DNA of 64,000 nucleotides. Origin: Pseudomonas lutea (GTDB taxonomy: Bacteria; Pseudomonadota; Gammaproteobacteria; Pseudomonadales; Pseudomonadaceae). The position numbers and the translations under genes are program-made. Positions 8,642 through 16,917 of this stretch are shown piece by piece; the stretch's first letter is position 1, and every line of letters begins with the position of its first letter. The stretch lies in contig NZ_JRMB01000001.1 in the NCBI RefSeq assembly GCF_000759445.1, forward strand, positions 682,001 to 746,000. Direction: 5' to 3'. The notes beneath the pieces are model-generated. The model saw only the letters and a list, made by a program, of their open reading frames with translations. It was not told the DNA's origin and did no database searches.

Positions 8642-9436
8642 TCAACCCGACCCCACCCGCAACCGTAACATCCGCGCCCCGTCAAACGGATCCACCAACC
8701 AGTGCCCCTGCACCCCGAAAACCGCCTCCAGCCGCTCAGGCGTCAACACCTCATACGGTGAACCCAACGCCACCAGCCGGCCGCCTGCCATCACCGCCAG
8801 ACGATCACACCCCAGCGCCTGATTCAAATCATGCAAAGCCATCACCGTCGTCACCGGCAACTGCTGCACCAGCCGCAAAATCGACAACTGCTGCTGAATG
8901 TCCAGATGATTGGTCGGCTCATCCAGCAACAACACCTGCGGCCGTTGCGCCAGCGCCCGCGCAATATGCGCTCGCTGCTGCTCACCCCCCGACAACGTAT
9001 GCCAGGGCCGCTGGGCCAGATGCTGCAGATGCACATCGGCAATCGCCTGGGCCACGATGCGGGTATCGTCCTCGCTCCACGGTCTCAGCGCCGACAGCCA
9101 GGGGGTACGCCCCAGCTCCACCGCCTGCTGCAGGCTGATCGAATCGCTGGTCTGCGCGTGTTGCTCCACCACCGCCAACTGTCGGGCGATGACACGCCGG
9201 CTCAGCGTCGGCAAACGCTGCCGGCCCAGCCAGACCTCGCCGCGAGTGGGCGTCTGAATGCCGGCCAGCAACTTCAGCAGCGTCGATTTTCCTGAACCAT
9301 TGGGCCCGACCACGCCGAGGTTTTCCCCCGCGCGGATCGACAGATCAACCCCACACAGCAAATGCTCGCCCTTGACCGAGTAGCTCAGGCCACGCGCCTC
9401 GACCATTGCATGGGGTACCTCGTGTCGGGCGTTCAT
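8642..9436 (-). CDS. ABC transporter ATP-binding protein, iron/cobalamin (FecE/BtuD) family
   Basis: A 264-residue cytoplasmic ATPase. Walker A is GPNGSGKSTLL, the signature LSGGEQQRAHIARAL, Walker [13 protein letters not shown] and the switch His MALHDLN, all intact. The ATG at 9436 overlaps the TGA of the upstream permease by four bases (ATGA), which decides the start over a much longer in-frame extension. It is the third gene of the riboswitch-controlled importer operon. The FecE/BtuD type serves siderophore, haem or corrinoid importers; the riboswitch upstream favours a corrinoid or cobalt-complex cargo. Confidence 0.9.
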   Translation of the reverse strand: MNARHEVPHAMVEARGLSYSVKGEHLLCGVDLSIRAGENLGVVGPNGSGKSTLLKLLAGIQTPTRGEVWLGRQRLPTLSRRVIARQLAVVEQHAQTSDSISLQQAVELGRTPWLSALRPWSEDDTRIVAQAIADVHLQHLAQRPWHTLSGGEQQRAHIARALAQRPQVLLLDEPTNHLDIQQQLSILRLVQQLPVTTVMALHDLNQALGCDRLAVMAGGRLVALGSPYEVLTPERLEAVFGVQGHWLVDPFDGARMLRLRVGSG

Positions 9437-10479
9437 CGGCCGCGGCTCCCGCGCACCAGAATCAACGCAAACACCGGCGCGCCCACCAGCGCCGTGATGA
9501 CCCCGATGGGCAATACCTGGCCCTTGATCAGCGTGCGCGACAGCACATCGGCGGCAATCATGAACAGCGCGCCGATGAGGGCGCTCAGGGGCAAGAGCCG
9601 TGCATGGCGCACGCCCGCCATCAATCGCACTGCGTGGGGAATCACCAGGCCGACGAAGCCGATGGAGCCGACGATCGACACCATCACAGCGGTCATCAAC
9701 GCGGCGGTGCCGATCAGCACCGCCTGCACCCGGCGCACCGGAATGCCCAGCGAGGCCGCCGAATCGGTGCCAAACGTAAACGCGTCCAGTGATCGTCGGT
9801 GCATCAGGCACACCAGCAAACCGAACACCACCACCGGCACCGACAACGCGACCGACGACCAGCGCACGCCGCTGAGATTGCCCAGCAACCAGAACATGAT
9901 CCCGCGCGCCTGCTCGGCACTGGCCGATTTGGTGATGAGAAAGGACGTCAACGCGTTGAACAATTGAGACCCCGCGATGCCCGCCAGAATGATCTGGGCC
10001 GCAGGCGTCTGGCCCCTGGAGGAGCGGGCAAGCAGGGCGACCAGGGCGAAGGCGGCGAGCGCACCGGCGAAGGCACCGGTGGAGAGCGAGACCGTCCCGG
10101 CGCCTACGCCGATGATAGCCACCAGCACTGCGCCAGTTGAGGCTCCGGCGGATATCCCCAACAGATAAGGGTCCGCCAGCGGGTTGCGCAGCAACGACTG
10201 CAGCACCACCCCCGACACCGCCAGCCCCGCACCGCAGGTAGCAGCAACGATGGCCCGGGTCAGACGGTAATTCCAGACGATCCCTTCATCGATCGGGTCC
10301 AGCGCATAGCCCGCCGCCCAGAGCTTGTTCGCCAGCACCTGAACAATCACCGACAGGCTGATGGAGGTCTCGCCGATCGCAACCCCGGCGAGCACCGCCA
10401 GGATCAGCAGCACGCTGGCCCAGACACCATGGGCGCACAGCCGGGCCAGGTTCGCGTGACGTTTACTCGATCGCATCAT
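9433..10479 (-). CDS. FecCD/BtuC-family ABC permease
   Basis: A 348-residue inner-membrane permease with about ten hydrophobic segments. The BtuC/FecCD signature is clear: RLTRAIVAATCGAGLAVSGV, LLRNPLADPYLLGISAGAS and the C-terminal GFVGLVIPHAVR coupling helix. It probably forms a homodimer. It overlaps the ATPase gene and the binding-protein gene by four bases on each side (shared ATGA), indicating translational coupling in one operon with them. Confidence 0.92.
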   Translation of the reverse strand: MMRSSKRHANLARLCAHGVWASVLLILAVLAGVAIGETSISLSVIVQVLANKLWAAGYALDPIDEGIVWNYRLTRAIVAATCGAGLAVSGVVLQSLLRNPLADPYLLGISAGASTGAVLVAIIGVGAGTVSLSTGAFAGALAAFALVALLARSSRGQTPAAQIILAGIAGSQLFNALTSFLITKSASAEQARGIMFWLLGNLSGVRWSSVALSVPVVVFGLLVCLMHRRSLDAFTFGTDSAASLGIPVRRVQAVLIGTAALMTAVMVSIVGSIGFVGLVIPHAVRLMAGVRHARLLPLSALIGALFMIAADVLSRTLIKGQVLPIGVITALVGAPVFALILVRGSRGR

Positions 10480-11477
10480 CGGGCGAGGGTGGCCTGGGCG
10501 AGTTGCTCGATCCCGTCGAACAGCCTGACGCTGGACTCCATCGCGCTGGCGTCCATGATCACGATGCGGTTGTTCTTGACCGCGTCCATGTTACGCGTGA
10601 CCGGATCGGAGCGGAGAAACGCCAGTTTCTTTTCATGGTCATCGGCCGGGAATCGACGACGGTCCATGCGAGCAATGACCAGCACGTCGGGGTTGGCCTT
10701 GGCGATGGTTTCCCAGCCCACGGTGGGCCACTCCTCGTCGGAGTCAATGACGTTGCGCATGCCCAGGGTGTCGAGCATGAAGTTGGGGATGCCCTTGCGC
10801 CCGGCTACATAGGGGTCGACGTTGAGGTCCGGGCTGGAAAACCAGAACAGCGCCGACACAGGCTGGCCATCATGGGTGCTTGCCTGGGTGACGGCATGGG
10901 CCAGACGCTGCTGGTAGCGGGTGATCAATTGTTCGCCGCGATCTTGAACATCGTAGATCTGCGCGAGTTGACGCAGGCTCTTGTACAGCGTGTCGACGCG
11001 GAAGGCCTCGAGACGGGTACCGTCGGCGCCGACGCGGTTGTTTTTGCCCTCGCAGTCGGAGGGCAGGATGTACGTCGGGATGTGCAGATCCTGAAACTGC
11101 TCGCGGGTGCCGACTGCGCCTTGTGGCCCGACCATCCATTCGAACTGCACGGGGACGAAATCCGGACGCTTGCCAATCACCGATTCGAAGCTTGGCGCGT
11201 TGTCGGCCAGACGATCAATATTGTCGTTGAGTGCCTGGTATTCGGGCAGCACCGGATTGAACCACAGTGACGTGCCGACGACCTGTTTGCCCAGCCCCAG
11301 CGCATACAGCATCTCGGTGGCGGCCTGGCCGATGGTCACGGTTTTTTGCGGGGCATGGGTGATGGTCAGCGTCTGGCCACAATTGTCCACGCTCAGCGGG
11401 TAAGCCGTTGAGGCGGCGAGGGCAGCGGTAGGCAGCGTCAGGGTGACGAGCAGGGCAGCGAGGCGGCGCAGCGGCAT
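10476..11477 (-). CDS. Periplasmic substrate-binding protein of a corrinoid/iron-type ABC importer
   Basis: A 333-residue protein with a signal peptide of about 21 residues (MPLRRLAALLVTLTLPTAALA, then AST). The rest fits the class III periplasmic-binding fold (Peripla_BP_2): N lobe with TVTIGQAATEMLYALGLG, a long helix, C lobe with PDVLVIARMDRRRF. It is the first gene of the operon and is directly downstream of a cobalamin riboswitch, so a corrinoid or its precursor is the best substrate guess. No lipobox is present. No TonB receptor gene is adjacent; outer-membrane passage must be encoded elsewhere. Confidence 0.88.
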   Translation of the reverse strand: MPLRRLAALLVTLTLPTAALAASTAYPLSVDNCGQTLTITHAPQKTVTIGQAATEMLYALGLGKQVVGTSLWFNPVLPEYQALNDNIDRLADNAPSFESVIGKRPDFVPVQFEWMVGPQGAVGTREQFQDLHIPTYILPSDCEGKNNRVGADGTRLEAFRVDTLYKSLRQLAQIYDVQDRGEQLITRYQQRLAHAVTQASTHDGQPVSALFWFSSPDLNVDPYVAGRKGIPNFMLDTLGMRNVIDSDEEWPTVGWETIAKANPDVLVIARMDRRRFPADDHEKKLAFLRSDPVTRNMDAVKNNRIVIMDASAMESSVRLFDGIEQLAQATLAR

Positions 11478-11583
11478 GACAGCGATCTCCGGAAAGCCTG
11501 AATGCTGGCGAAGCAGGCGCTGGAAAGGTCATCCCGACAGGCCGGCCATGGGAACGGCAAGCGCAGGGTTCGCGCAACGGGCG

Positions 11584-11607
11584 AACGGGTGTCCTTCCCC
11601 GGACACC
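11584..11607 (-). promoter_or_regulatory. Hairpin in the riboswitch expression platform
   Basis: A perfect GGGTGTCC/GGACACCC stem with a six-base loop lies between the riboswitch aptamer and the binding-protein start. It lacks a U-tract, so it is more likely part of an expression platform or a Rho/translation-control element than a simple intrinsic terminator. Confidence 0.4.
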
Positions 11608-11617
11608 CCGCCGGTGA

Positions 11618-11800
11618 ATGAATAAGCTGGCCGGCAGGTCTCCTGACTGGCGCATCAATGCCGTGCTTCGGCCTTCCCGGGGAAACCCCAGTGGCGAACA
11701 GCAAGCAGGGCTCAGCGCCTACAGTTGCGGGGGCAGTTCCATTTCAGCACGAGGGCTCGCGCCTTTGGATTCCCTATTAATTCCGAGTGGAAACCGGCGT
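11618..11800 (-). ncRNA. Cobalamin riboswitch
   Basis: Read on the minus strand the leader contains the hallmark conserved blocks of the B12 aptamer in order: the 5-prime GCCGGT part of P2/P1, TTAATAGGGAATCC, the ACTGCCCCCGCAACTGTA core, GCCACTGGG followed by CCGGGAAGGC, and the B12 box AGTCAGGAGACCTGCCGGC at about 11631-11649. The downstream gene is the ABC binding protein starting at 11477. Such elements shut off expression when adenosylcobalamin is plentiful. Boundaries are by eye. Confidence 0.95.
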
Positions 11801-12221
11801 CGGGCATACTAAACGATTCAACCCGCCGAGGCGAATGCGGCGGGTGATACGCCAGACCACGAGAACCAATGCGCGACGGCAACGCTTCTTGCGCCTAAGG
11901 CTGCGCCTTATAACCGCCCCCCAAGAGCCAAGCGTCAAGCGCCGTAAGCCGTAAGCCGAACGCCGAACGCCGAACGCCGAACGCCGAACGCACAACGCCA
12001 ACCGCCACCCGCCGAACGCGAGACGGGGCGCATCAAAATACGCGGGCTGATGAGGCGCATACGGTCTGTAGGAGCCGGCTTGCTGGCGAAAGCGGTGTGT
12101 CATACGTGGATTTCCCGCCTGACACCGCGGGTTCGCCAGCAAGCCGGCTCCTACAGTGAGTGGGGCGTTCAACCCATTACGCCGTAGGGGATGAAAAAGT
12201 CGATGGAACAAGTTTGAGTGG
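11801..12221. repeat. 7-bp tandem array and a REP pair
   Basis: At about 11942-11990 there are two GCCGTAA units followed by five exact GCCGAAC units, a perfect 7-bp-period tandem array, extended by degenerate copies to about 12020. At 12067-12157 is an inverted REP pair of the tgtaggagccggcttgctgg type with its complement. No gene is supported in this gap between the riboswitch and the racemase-like gene. Confidence 0.75.
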
Positions 12222-12944
12222 CTACAGCTTAAACGGCCAGCCGATCATCTTCTTGGTTCTGGGCGGCGCATACGTCCGTACCTTCGAAGTCTTCAGGCCC
12301 AGACGCACCAGCGACTCGGCCAGCGCCACCGCTGCCGTCACCCCATCCACCACCGGCACACCCGCGCTCCCGCGTATCTGCTGATCCAGTCCGGCCATGC
12401 CGCCGCAGCCCAGGCAAATCACCTCGGCCTTGTCCTCGTTTACCGCTTCGAGCGCCTGGGCAACGATCGCTTCAATCGCCCGTTGCGGCGACGCTTCAAG
12501 CTCTAGCACGCTCATGCCACTGGCCCTCACCGACGCGCAACGCTCGTACACCCCGGCGAGTTTCAGGCGGTCCTCGATCAAGGGCACCGTGCGATCCAGC
12601 GTAGTCACCACCGAATATTTATGGCCCAGCAACATCGCCAGGCTGGCGGCAGCCTCGGTGATGTCCACCACCGGCACCTCCAGCAATTCCTGCAGCCCCT
12701 CGCGGCCGTGTTCACCGTAGCCGGCCTGAATCACTGCGTCGTAAGGGCCCTCGTAGGACATCACGCGGTCCATCACCGCAATGGCCGCCAGGTAGCTTTC
12801 AAAATTGCCTTCCACCGACTCGGCGCCAAAGCGCGGAGTCAGGCCGATGATCTCGGTGCCGGGGGACGCGACACTGCGGGCCTGCTCGGCGATGGCCTGG
12901 GTCATGGACTCGGTGGTGTTGACGTTGACGATGAGGATTCGCAT
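12222..12944 (-). CDS. Asp/Glu/hydantoin racemase-family protein with an atypical active site
   Basis: A 240-residue protein of the Asp/Glu racemase superfamily, closest in look to hydantoin/allantoin racemases (RILIVNVNTTESMTQAI start, VICLGCGGMAG near the end). These enzymes use two cysteines. The second is present (LGCGGM, about residue 180), but the first, normally in an ACFGDPG-type segment, reads AGYGEHG here, so Gly stands where Cys is expected (about residue 75). One-cysteine members include isomerases and decarboxylases. An in-frame TTG two codons upstream is a less likely start. It is 60 bp downstream of the aldo/keto reductase gene and probably co-transcribed. Confidence 0.75.
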   Translation of the reverse strand: MRILIVNVNTTESMTQAIAEQARSVASPGTEIIGLTPRFGAESVEGNFESYLAAIAVMDRVMSYEGPYDAVIQAGYGEHGREGLQELLEVPVVDITEAAASLAMLLGHKYSVVTTLDRTVPLIEDRLKLAGVYERCASVRASGMSVLELEASPQRAIEAIVAQALEAVNEDKAEVICLGCGGMAGLDQQIRGSAGVPVVDGVTAAVALAESLVRLGLKTSKVRTYAPPRTKKMIGWPFKL

Positions 12945-13004
12945 GGACAACTCTCGCGCTGGAAACCGTTGCCGGGCGTCTGGCCCGGCGTTTGCAGCAC
13001 GATA

Positions 13005-14000
13005 TCAGGCTTTCATCGGCACGGGCGCCTGCAGGGCGATGAAGCCCTGATCGCGCATGGCCTGCCAGAACCCGTCGGGGACTTGCGCGTTCAGTGCGGT
13101 GACGTCTTCGATAATCCGCGAAGGCCGGCTTGCACCCGGAATGACCGCCGCCACCAGCGGGTTGGCGAGGACAAACTGCAGCGCGGCCGACTTGATGTCC
13201 ACCTGATACTGGCGGGCGATCTCCTGAATGTGCGCGACCTTGTCGAGCATCGCCTGCGACGCTTCCTGATACTCGAAATGCTTGCCACCCACCAGCACGC
13301 CGGAACTGTAAGGCCCGCCCGCGACGAACTCGGCGTTGTGTTGCCGGGCTTTGTCGAGCAGCCGCTGCAAAGGCTGCTCGTGATCCAGCAGCGAATAGCG
13401 CCCGGCCAGCAGGAAGCCATCGGGCTGCGCTTCTTCCAGATCCAGGGTCAGCTCGCACGGTTCGACGCGGTTGACGCCCAGCCCCCAGGCCTTGATCACG
13501 CCTTCTTCGCGCAGGCGGGTGAGGGCGCGGAAAGCACCGGTGCGGGCGATGTTGAAATGTTCGATCCAGGCATCGCCGTGGGCATCCTGGGCGACGTCAT
13601 GCACGAACACGATGTCCAGACGATCGGTGTTGAGCCGCTTCAGGCTGGCTTCGATGGAGCGCAACGTGGCGTCGGCTGAATAGTCCGTGACGATCTTGTT
13701 CTTCAAGCCCTCGGCAAACGGCCCGCTGCGCGTCTCGGTGTCGATTTCGTCGGAGATCAGACGGCCGACTTTGGTGCTCAGGGTGTACTGGTCACGCGGG
13801 ATGCCGGCCAACGCCTTGCCCAGGCGCTGCTCGGACAGGCCGGCGCCATAGATGGGCGCGGTGTCGAAGTAGCGAATGCCCTGATCCCAGGCAGACTGAA
13901 CGGTGGCTGCGGCTTCTTCTTCGTCGATGGTGCGGAACATGTTGCCCAGCGGCGCGGAGCCGAAGCCCAGGCGGCCGATGATCTTGTCATGCAGACTCAT
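13005..14000 (-). CDS. Aldo/keto reductase, D-threo-aldose 1-dehydrogenase-like
   Basis: A 331-residue NAD(P)-dependent (alpha/beta)8-barrel oxidoreductase. The catalytic tetrad is visible: Asp and Tyr in FDTAPIYG, Lys in LSTKVGR and His in FVHDVAQD. The GRLGFGSAPLGNMF start and overall length fit the branch containing L-fucose/D-threo-aldose dehydrogenase and pyridoxal dehydrogenase. The ATG at 14000 gives the family-typical N terminus; a 72-residue upstream extension is unsupported. Substrate is not determined. The racemase-family gene follows on the same strand. Confidence 0.88.
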   Translation of the reverse strand: MSLHDKIIGRLGFGSAPLGNMFRTIDEEEAAATVQSAWDQGIRYFDTAPIYGAGLSEQRLGKALAGIPRDQYTLSTKVGRLISDEIDTETRSGPFAEGLKNKIVTDYSADATLRSIEASLKRLNTDRLDIVFVHDVAQDAHGDAWIEHFNIARTGAFRALTRLREEGVIKAWGLGVNRVEPCELTLDLEEAQPDGFLLAGRYSLLDHEQPLQRLLDKARQHNAEFVAGGPYSSGVLVGGKHFEYQEASQAMLDKVAHIQEIARQYQVDIKSAALQFVLANPLVAAVIPGASRPSRIIEDVTALNAQVPDGFWQAMRDQGFIALQAPVPMKA

Positions 14001-14230
14001 GGAATGTGTCCTGTGCAGAGTAAATTGATGTCGCAGACGGTTAGGAGTGTCGTGCGGACAGGCGTTATTAACTGAGTGCTGGCCGTAGTGAGAGTTCTGG
14101 AAAAAGCATGGCTGGTTGCTGTGCAACTTTCGTGACCGACAGTGCTTCAAATCATCTGCCACACTTGGCAAGCGACGCCCGGACATCCTGAGCGACCTCC
14201 GGGATTTTCCTACCATTCAAGGAAACCGCC

Positions 14231-14395
14231 ATGCAAAACCACCCTCACGCCTCCGCTGCGGTACACCCCGGCCACGTTCATCAACCGTTGGAAGACGACG
14301 CGGAAATGGACGTCGATAACGATCCTGGCAACGAAGACCCGGGCTCTCAGTTCGACCGTGATGCCACTGTCCCGCTGATCGATCCCGACGAGTAG
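14231..14395 (+). CDS. Small acidic protein, unknown function
   Basis: A 54-residue open frame with a good AAGGA ribosome site 8 bases before its ATG and a terminator hairpin 15 bases after its TAG. The N-terminal third is His-rich (HPHASAAVHPGHVHQ); the rest is strongly acidic (EDDAEMDVDNDPGNEDPGS), giving a low predicted pI. It is flanked by divergent/convergent genes and has its own transcription unit. I do not recognise the family. The His-rich plus acidic composition would fit a metal-binding or intrinsically disordered protein, but this is speculation. Confidence 0.65.
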   Translation: MQNHPHASAAVHPGHVHQPLEDDAEMDVDNDPGNEDPGSQFDRDATVPLIDPDE

Positions 14396-14410
14396 ATACG
14401 TCGTTGGGAT

Positions 14411-14438
14411 AGGGGCCGGCGTTCGCGGCCCCTTCGAT
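14411..14438 (+). terminator. Intrinsic terminator after the small acidic gene
   Basis: A GGGGCCG/CGGCCCC stem with a 7-base loop followed by ttcgattt. It sits between the small acidic gene and the convergent end of the EEP hydrolase gene. Confidence 0.7.
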
Positions 14439-15239
14439 TTACATATGTACTTCAACCGCCAGCGGCAGATGATCCGACAGGTGCGTCCACGGCCGCGTGC
14501 CGAGGATCATCGGCTGGTGGCTGGTGGCGTTGCGCAAGTAGATGCGGTCAAGGCGCAGCATCGGGAAGCGCGCGGGGTAGGTCTTCGCCAGACGGCCGTC
14601 AGCGCGTTCAAAGGCCTCGTGCAGATAGCCGCAACGCTGCAGGCGTTTGTTGCCCTGCAGCTGCCAGTCGTTGAAGTCGCCAGCGATGACCACCGGGGCA
14701 TCGTCGGGCAGCGAGTCAAGCAAATCGCAGAGCAGATTCAACTGCAGCTGCCGGTGGCTCTCAAGCAGGCTCAAGTGGACGCAAATGGCGTGCACTTCAG
14801 CGTGGCCAGGCACTTGCAGCACGCAGTGCAACAAGCCGCGACGCTCCGGCCCGGTGATCGAGATGTCGAGGTTGCGGTAATGCAGGATCGGGTATTTGGA
14901 CAGTATCGCGTTGCCATGGTGACCGTCAGGGTAGACCGCGTTACGGCCGTAGGCGAAGTCCGTCCACATGCTGTCGGCAAGGAATTCGTAGTGCGGCGTA
15001 TCAGGCCAGTCTTCGTACTTGGCGGCGTGGCGGTCATGACCACCGAGGACTTCCTGGAGAAACACCAGGTCCGCGCCCGTGCTGCGTACGGCTTCACGCA
15101 GTTCCGGGAGGATGAAGCGCCGATTCAAGGCGGTGAAGCCTTTATGCGTGTTGACCGTCAGCACGCGCAATTTGTGGACCTCGCGCAACGAGGCCGGGTC
15201 CGGAGGGGTAGCGTTCAGGCCAGCGGGATCAGGGGTCAC
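14439..15239 (-). CDS. Endonuclease/exonuclease/phosphatase-family hydrolase, YbhP-like
   Basis: A 266-residue metal-dependent phosphoesterase of the EEP fold. Motifs in order: LTVNTHKGF, VFLQEV, HGNAILSKYPI, GDFNDW and the C-terminal SDHLPL catalytic His. E. coli YbhP, encoded beside a cardiolipin synthase, is the nearest type I recognise; no such neighbour is seen here. No signal peptide is visible. The substrate (DNA, phospholipid or phosphoinositide-like) is unknown. Confidence 0.88.
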   Translation of the reverse strand: MTPDPAGLNATPPDPASLREVHKLRVLTVNTHKGFTALNRRFILPELREAVRSTGADLVFLQEVLGGHDRHAAKYEDWPDTPHYEFLADSMWTDFAYGRNAVYPDGHHGNAILSKYPILHYRNLDISITGPERRGLLHCVLQVPGHAEVHAICVHLSLLESHRQLQLNLLCDLLDSLPDDAPVVIAGDFNDWQLQGNKRLQRCGYLHEAFERADGRLAKTYPARFPMLRLDRIYLRNATSHQPMILGTRPWTHLSDHLPLAVEVHM

Positions 15240-15377
15240 GCCCTCACTCCTGTTCGGGGGATGTGCTAGTTCGGACCGAAGCGCGCGTCGGCAGTTCAGC
15301 TTTTAACCGGACCGAGGCTTACCTGGCAATGTCGGCGCGAGGTGCGCCGCGGCTCCACTGCGGCGCCGCGGCCTTCC

Positions 15378-16592
15378 TCAGACACGCGTGTCGATGGGCG
15401 CGCGGCGTGAGAGCACCACCGCCAGCGTCAAGGCTGATACCGAGAGCAGGGCGGCGAAGAAGAAAATCCAGTCATAGCCCATGCCCAATGCCACCGCACC
15501 CATGAGCGGGCCGGCGATGGCCAGCGCCAGATCAAAGAACACTGCGTAGGCGCTGAGGCCTGCGCCACGACTGCTGTTGGGCACCTGTTTGATGGCCTCG
15601 ACGCCGAGCGCCGGGTACACCAGCGACAGGCCGAAGCCGGTCAGGCCTGCGCCGATCAGGGCAAAAGTTGTGTCGGGTGCCAGCCACAACAGCACCAGGC
15701 CGACAGTCTCCACGGTCATGCAGGTGATGGCCGAGCGAAACCCGCCAAAGCGGTTGATGGCATTGATGAACAGCAAGCGCGCCACAATGAAGCAGATACC
15801 GAAAACGGTCAGGCACCACGCGGCGCCTTCCCAGCCACGGGCGACATAGAACAACGTGATGAACGTAGTGAGCGTGCCGTAGCCGATGGAAGAGAGGGTC
15901 AGGCTCAGGCCAAACGGCGCCACCCGGCCAAACACGGAGAAGAACGGCAGGCGTTCACCGCGCACCACCGGGATCGCCGGTTTTTTGCGGATCAGCAGCA
16001 AGGCACCGGCTGCCAGCACAAACAGCACCACGCCCAGGCTGGCAAAGCCCAGCGCGCCGACCATCACCACGCCCAGTGGAGCGCCAATGGCAATGGCGCC
16101 ATAGGACGCAATGCCGTTCCATGAAATCGAGCGGGCGGTGTGCTCTGCGCCCACCTGACCGATGCACCAACTGATGGTGCCGACACCGATCAGCCCCTGT
16201 GAGGCGCCGAGAAACAGGCGAGCGATGATCAGAATGGTCAGGCTGACGCCGGCGAAGCGTTCCAGCAACACCGCGGCCAGGGTCAACACGCCGCTCAGGG
16301 CGATGCCCGAGAGCCCATAGACGATGGCGCGCTTGGTGCCAATGGTGTCGCAGATACGGCCTGCCACCGGACGGCTCAAGAGGGTCGCCAGGTACTGCGC
16401 ACCAATCACCAGCCCGGCGATCACTGCGCTGAACCCCAACTGGTTATGCACGTAGCCGGGCATCACGGCGATGGGCAGCCCGATGCACAGGAACGCGATG
16501 AAGGTGTAGACGACGATGGAGACGATTTGCAGTGTGATCGCCATGGAGCTGGCGTCACTGACAGACGGATTGGGCGGCAGGGCGGCAGACAT
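15378..16592 (-). CDS. MFS transporter, YfcJ/YhhS family
   Basis: A 404-residue, 12-helix permease. Features are LPIAVMPGYVHNQLGFSA in helix 1, the loop motif SRPVAGRICDTIGTKRA, and FLGASQGLIGVGTISWCIGQV in helix 4-5, matching the YhhS/YfcJ (drug:H+ antiporter-like) group. E. coli YhhS and YfcJ have reported links to sugar and herbicide/arabinose efflux; the substrate here is unknown. It is monocistronic, between the EEP hydrolase and ybiT, all on the minus strand. Confidence 0.85.
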   Translation of the reverse strand: MSAALPPNPSVSDASSMAITLQIVSIVVYTFIAFLCIGLPIAVMPGYVHNQLGFSAVIAGLVIGAQYLATLLSRPVAGRICDTIGTKRAIVYGLSGIALSGVLTLAAVLLERFAGVSLTILIIARLFLGASQGLIGVGTISWCIGQVGAEHTARSISWNGIASYGAIAIGAPLGVVMVGALGFASLGVVLFVLAAGALLLIRKKPAIPVVRGERLPFFSVFGRVAPFGLSLTLSSIGYGTLTTFITLFYVARGWEGAAWCLTVFGICFIVARLLFINAINRFGGFRSAITCMTVETVGLVLLWLAPDTTFALIGAGLTGFGLSLVYPALGVEAIKQVPNSSRGAGLSAYAVFFDLALAIAGPLMGAVALGMGYDWIFFFAALLSVSALTLAVVLSRRAPIDTRV

Positions 16593-16850
16593 GAGGACTC
16601 TTCGCTGGAGCGGTGGGAGTACCGCATCATCGCGCGCGGTGTCGGGAAATGAAAGCTGGCTAACGATATTCTCTGCAGGTAATCCCGAAGAGCTTCCCCG
16701 CTGAAGCCGGTCCCACTAAGCGCTGCACCGTGGGACCGGCTTTAGCCGGGAAGCTGTTGAGGCAACCGCGCTTGTCTCTGTGGGACCGGCTTCAGCCGGG
16801 AAGCTGTTAGCGCCTTAATCGTTGGCTGAATGCCGCGCGCCTTACCAAAA
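16593..16850. repeat. REP cluster between MFS and ybiT genes
   Basis: Three REP units occur: cttccccgctgaagccggtcc (about 16690), gtgggaccggctttagccggg (about 16730) and gtgggaccggcttcagccggg (about 16780). The first two form an inverted pair. The rest of the gap holds the MFS promoter side and no gene. Confidence 0.75.
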
Positions 16851-16881
16851 CAAAAAGCCCCGTCGCTGTGGACGGGGCTTG
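16851..16881 (-). terminator. Intrinsic terminator of ybiT
   Basis: On the minus strand AAGCCCCGTC/GACGGGGCTT forms a 10-bp stem followed by TTTTTG. It lies 37 bp after the ybiT stop codon. Confidence 0.9.
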
Positions 16882-16917
16882 TGGTTCAGCAGGTCTGGGT
16901 CAGCACCATGGCGTTGA

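Noticed and set aside
8642..9811. A 389-codon ABC gene starting at 9811
   Set aside because: Its first 125 codons overlap the permease in another frame; the ATGA overlap at 9433-9436 marks the real start.
11942..11990. GCCGAAC tandem array as a CRISPR
   Set aside because: Units are 7 bp with no spacers, so this is a simple tandem repeat; no cas genes are present anywhere in the window.
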